From positions 1-35,732 of the forward strand of contig JAPHSS010000065.1 in NCBI GenBank assembly GCA_026195255.1: a DNA stretch of 35,732 nt, in the 5' to 3' direction. How positions within the stretch are numbered: the first letter of the stretch is position 1; each line of letters begins with the position of its first letter. The notes under the pieces were generated by a model. It did no database searches, had not been told where the DNA came from, and saw only the letters and a program-made list of their open reading frames with translations. This document shows, piece after piece, positions 35,337 to 35,732 of this stretch. The position numbers and the translations under genes are program-made. Origin of the DNA: Gammaproteobacteria bacterium (lineage in GTDB: Bacteria > Pseudomonadota > Gammaproteobacteria > SZUA-229).

Positions 35337-35555
35337 ATGCAAAAAATGCGTTTTTCAATCAGTATTTCATCAGAGCAATATCAGGCTTATTATCAGGGCG
35401 CTGCAAAATTTGTGCGAGTGCAGGCTGAAGATGGTCGTTCATTAAAGTTTCCTGCTGAAAAATTACAGCGGTTTATTATGCATGATGGTATTAATGGTCG
35501 GTTTGAAATTGTTTTTGATGATGATCATAAGCTGGTTAGTTTAGAGCGTATTTGA
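35337..35555 (+). CDS. DUF2835 protein
   Basis: A 72-residue protein of unknown function, typical in length and pattern for DUF2835 (YYQGAAKFVRVQAEDG and FPAEKLQRFI). The family is found mainly in gammaproteobacteria. It may share a transcript with yajQ. Confidence 0.88.
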   Translation: MQKMRFSISISSEQYQAYYQGAAKFVRVQAEDGRSLKFPAEKLQRFIMHDGINGRFEIVFDDDHKLVSLERI

Positions 35556-35644
35556 TTTTACAAATATAGTTTATGTTATAACTTAATCACACATTATCTG
35601 TATTCTACAAAAATAGCTTTATGGGAATTTGATTTCTGAGGTTT

Positions 35645-35717
35645 CGCCTTTGTGGCGACTCACTTTTTTGCCTGCAGCTGCAAAATAGTAAGCAAAAAAT
35701 AGCCGCCCTTTAGTCGC
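35645..35717. repeat. Composite inverted-repeat element at the right edge
   Basis: A small hairpin CGCC (35645-35648) / GGCG (35654-35657) is followed by an imperfect 13-bp inverted repeat, CTCACTTTTTTGC (35659-35671) / GCAAAATAGTAAG (35680-35692), with two mismatches and a GCAGCTGC-containing centre. An outer GCGACT (35655-35660) / AGTCGC (35712-35717) pair encloses it. The pattern resembles the widespread GGCGACTTACTTTTTTG-type intergenic repeats of gammaproteobacteria. It may partly serve as a terminator for DUF2835. The window ends shortly after it. Confidence 0.5.
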
Positions 35718-35732
35718 TAGTTCTCATCAAAA

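Noticed and set aside
1-35732. tRNA genes, CRISPR array, riboswitch or intact insertion sequence
   Set aside because: No tRNA-like cloverleaf, spaced direct repeats, known riboswitch core or transposase was found on reading both strands.

Overview
The window is chromosomal DNA of a moderately AT-rich gammaproteobacterium. The evidence is the set of gammaproteobacterial housekeeping genes: RlmM, TrmJ beside SuhB, exonuclease I, YajQ, an IbaG/BolA protein, DUF2835 and DUF423. It also has a TgpA-type transglutaminase operon, a PEP-CTERM-like surface protein and a methyl-accepting chemotaxis protein. The genus cannot be fixed from sequence alone. No rRNA, tRNA, CRISPR array, intact insertion sequence or phage module is visible.

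Layout. 1-2430: a nested palindromic element at the edge, an AraC/GyrI-like regulator on the minus strand, and a divergent PEP-CTERM-like secreted protein preceded by a good sigma-54 promoter candidate and followed by a terminator. 2667-8288: a double-length UvrA with four ABC ATPase modules in one chain. 8289-10073: a DUF4136 protein and an SCP2-like protein, each after a long AT-rich leader with dyads. 10081-14077, minus strand: a moxR / DUF58 / tgpA operon with overlapping stop and start codons and a strong terminator. 14314-19946, plus strand: a tight seven-gene unit encoding an HDOD-SpoIIE phosphatase, an RsbW-like kinase, a STAS protein, and then MlaE-, MlaF- and MlaD-like proteins with an auxiliary lipoprotein. 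20093-23177: an orphan small protein, a tri-heme cytochrome c, exonuclease I and a small membrane protein. 23306-27242: an MCP, a decayed NorQ/CbbQ-type AAA ATPase and a DUF5610 protein. 27305-30907: an Mqo-like FAD oxidoreductase, YlqF/RbgA GTPase, a SpoIIAA-like orphan and a methyltransferase. 30978-35732: RlmM, IbaG, SuhB, TrmJ, DUF423, YajQ, DUF2835 and a second inverted-repeat element at the right edge.

The most interesting unit is 14314-19946. It couples a complete serine-phosphorylation partner switch (PP2C phosphatase, HATPase kinase, STAS protein with a DSSG phosphosite) to an Mce/Mla-type lipid ABC transporter. The STAS gene sits where an MlaB-type STAS subunit would be expected, directly before the permease. 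This suggests that the transporter may be gated post-translationally by phosphorylation of its STAS subunit, rather than the switch acting only on a sigma factor. This is inference from gene order and motifs.
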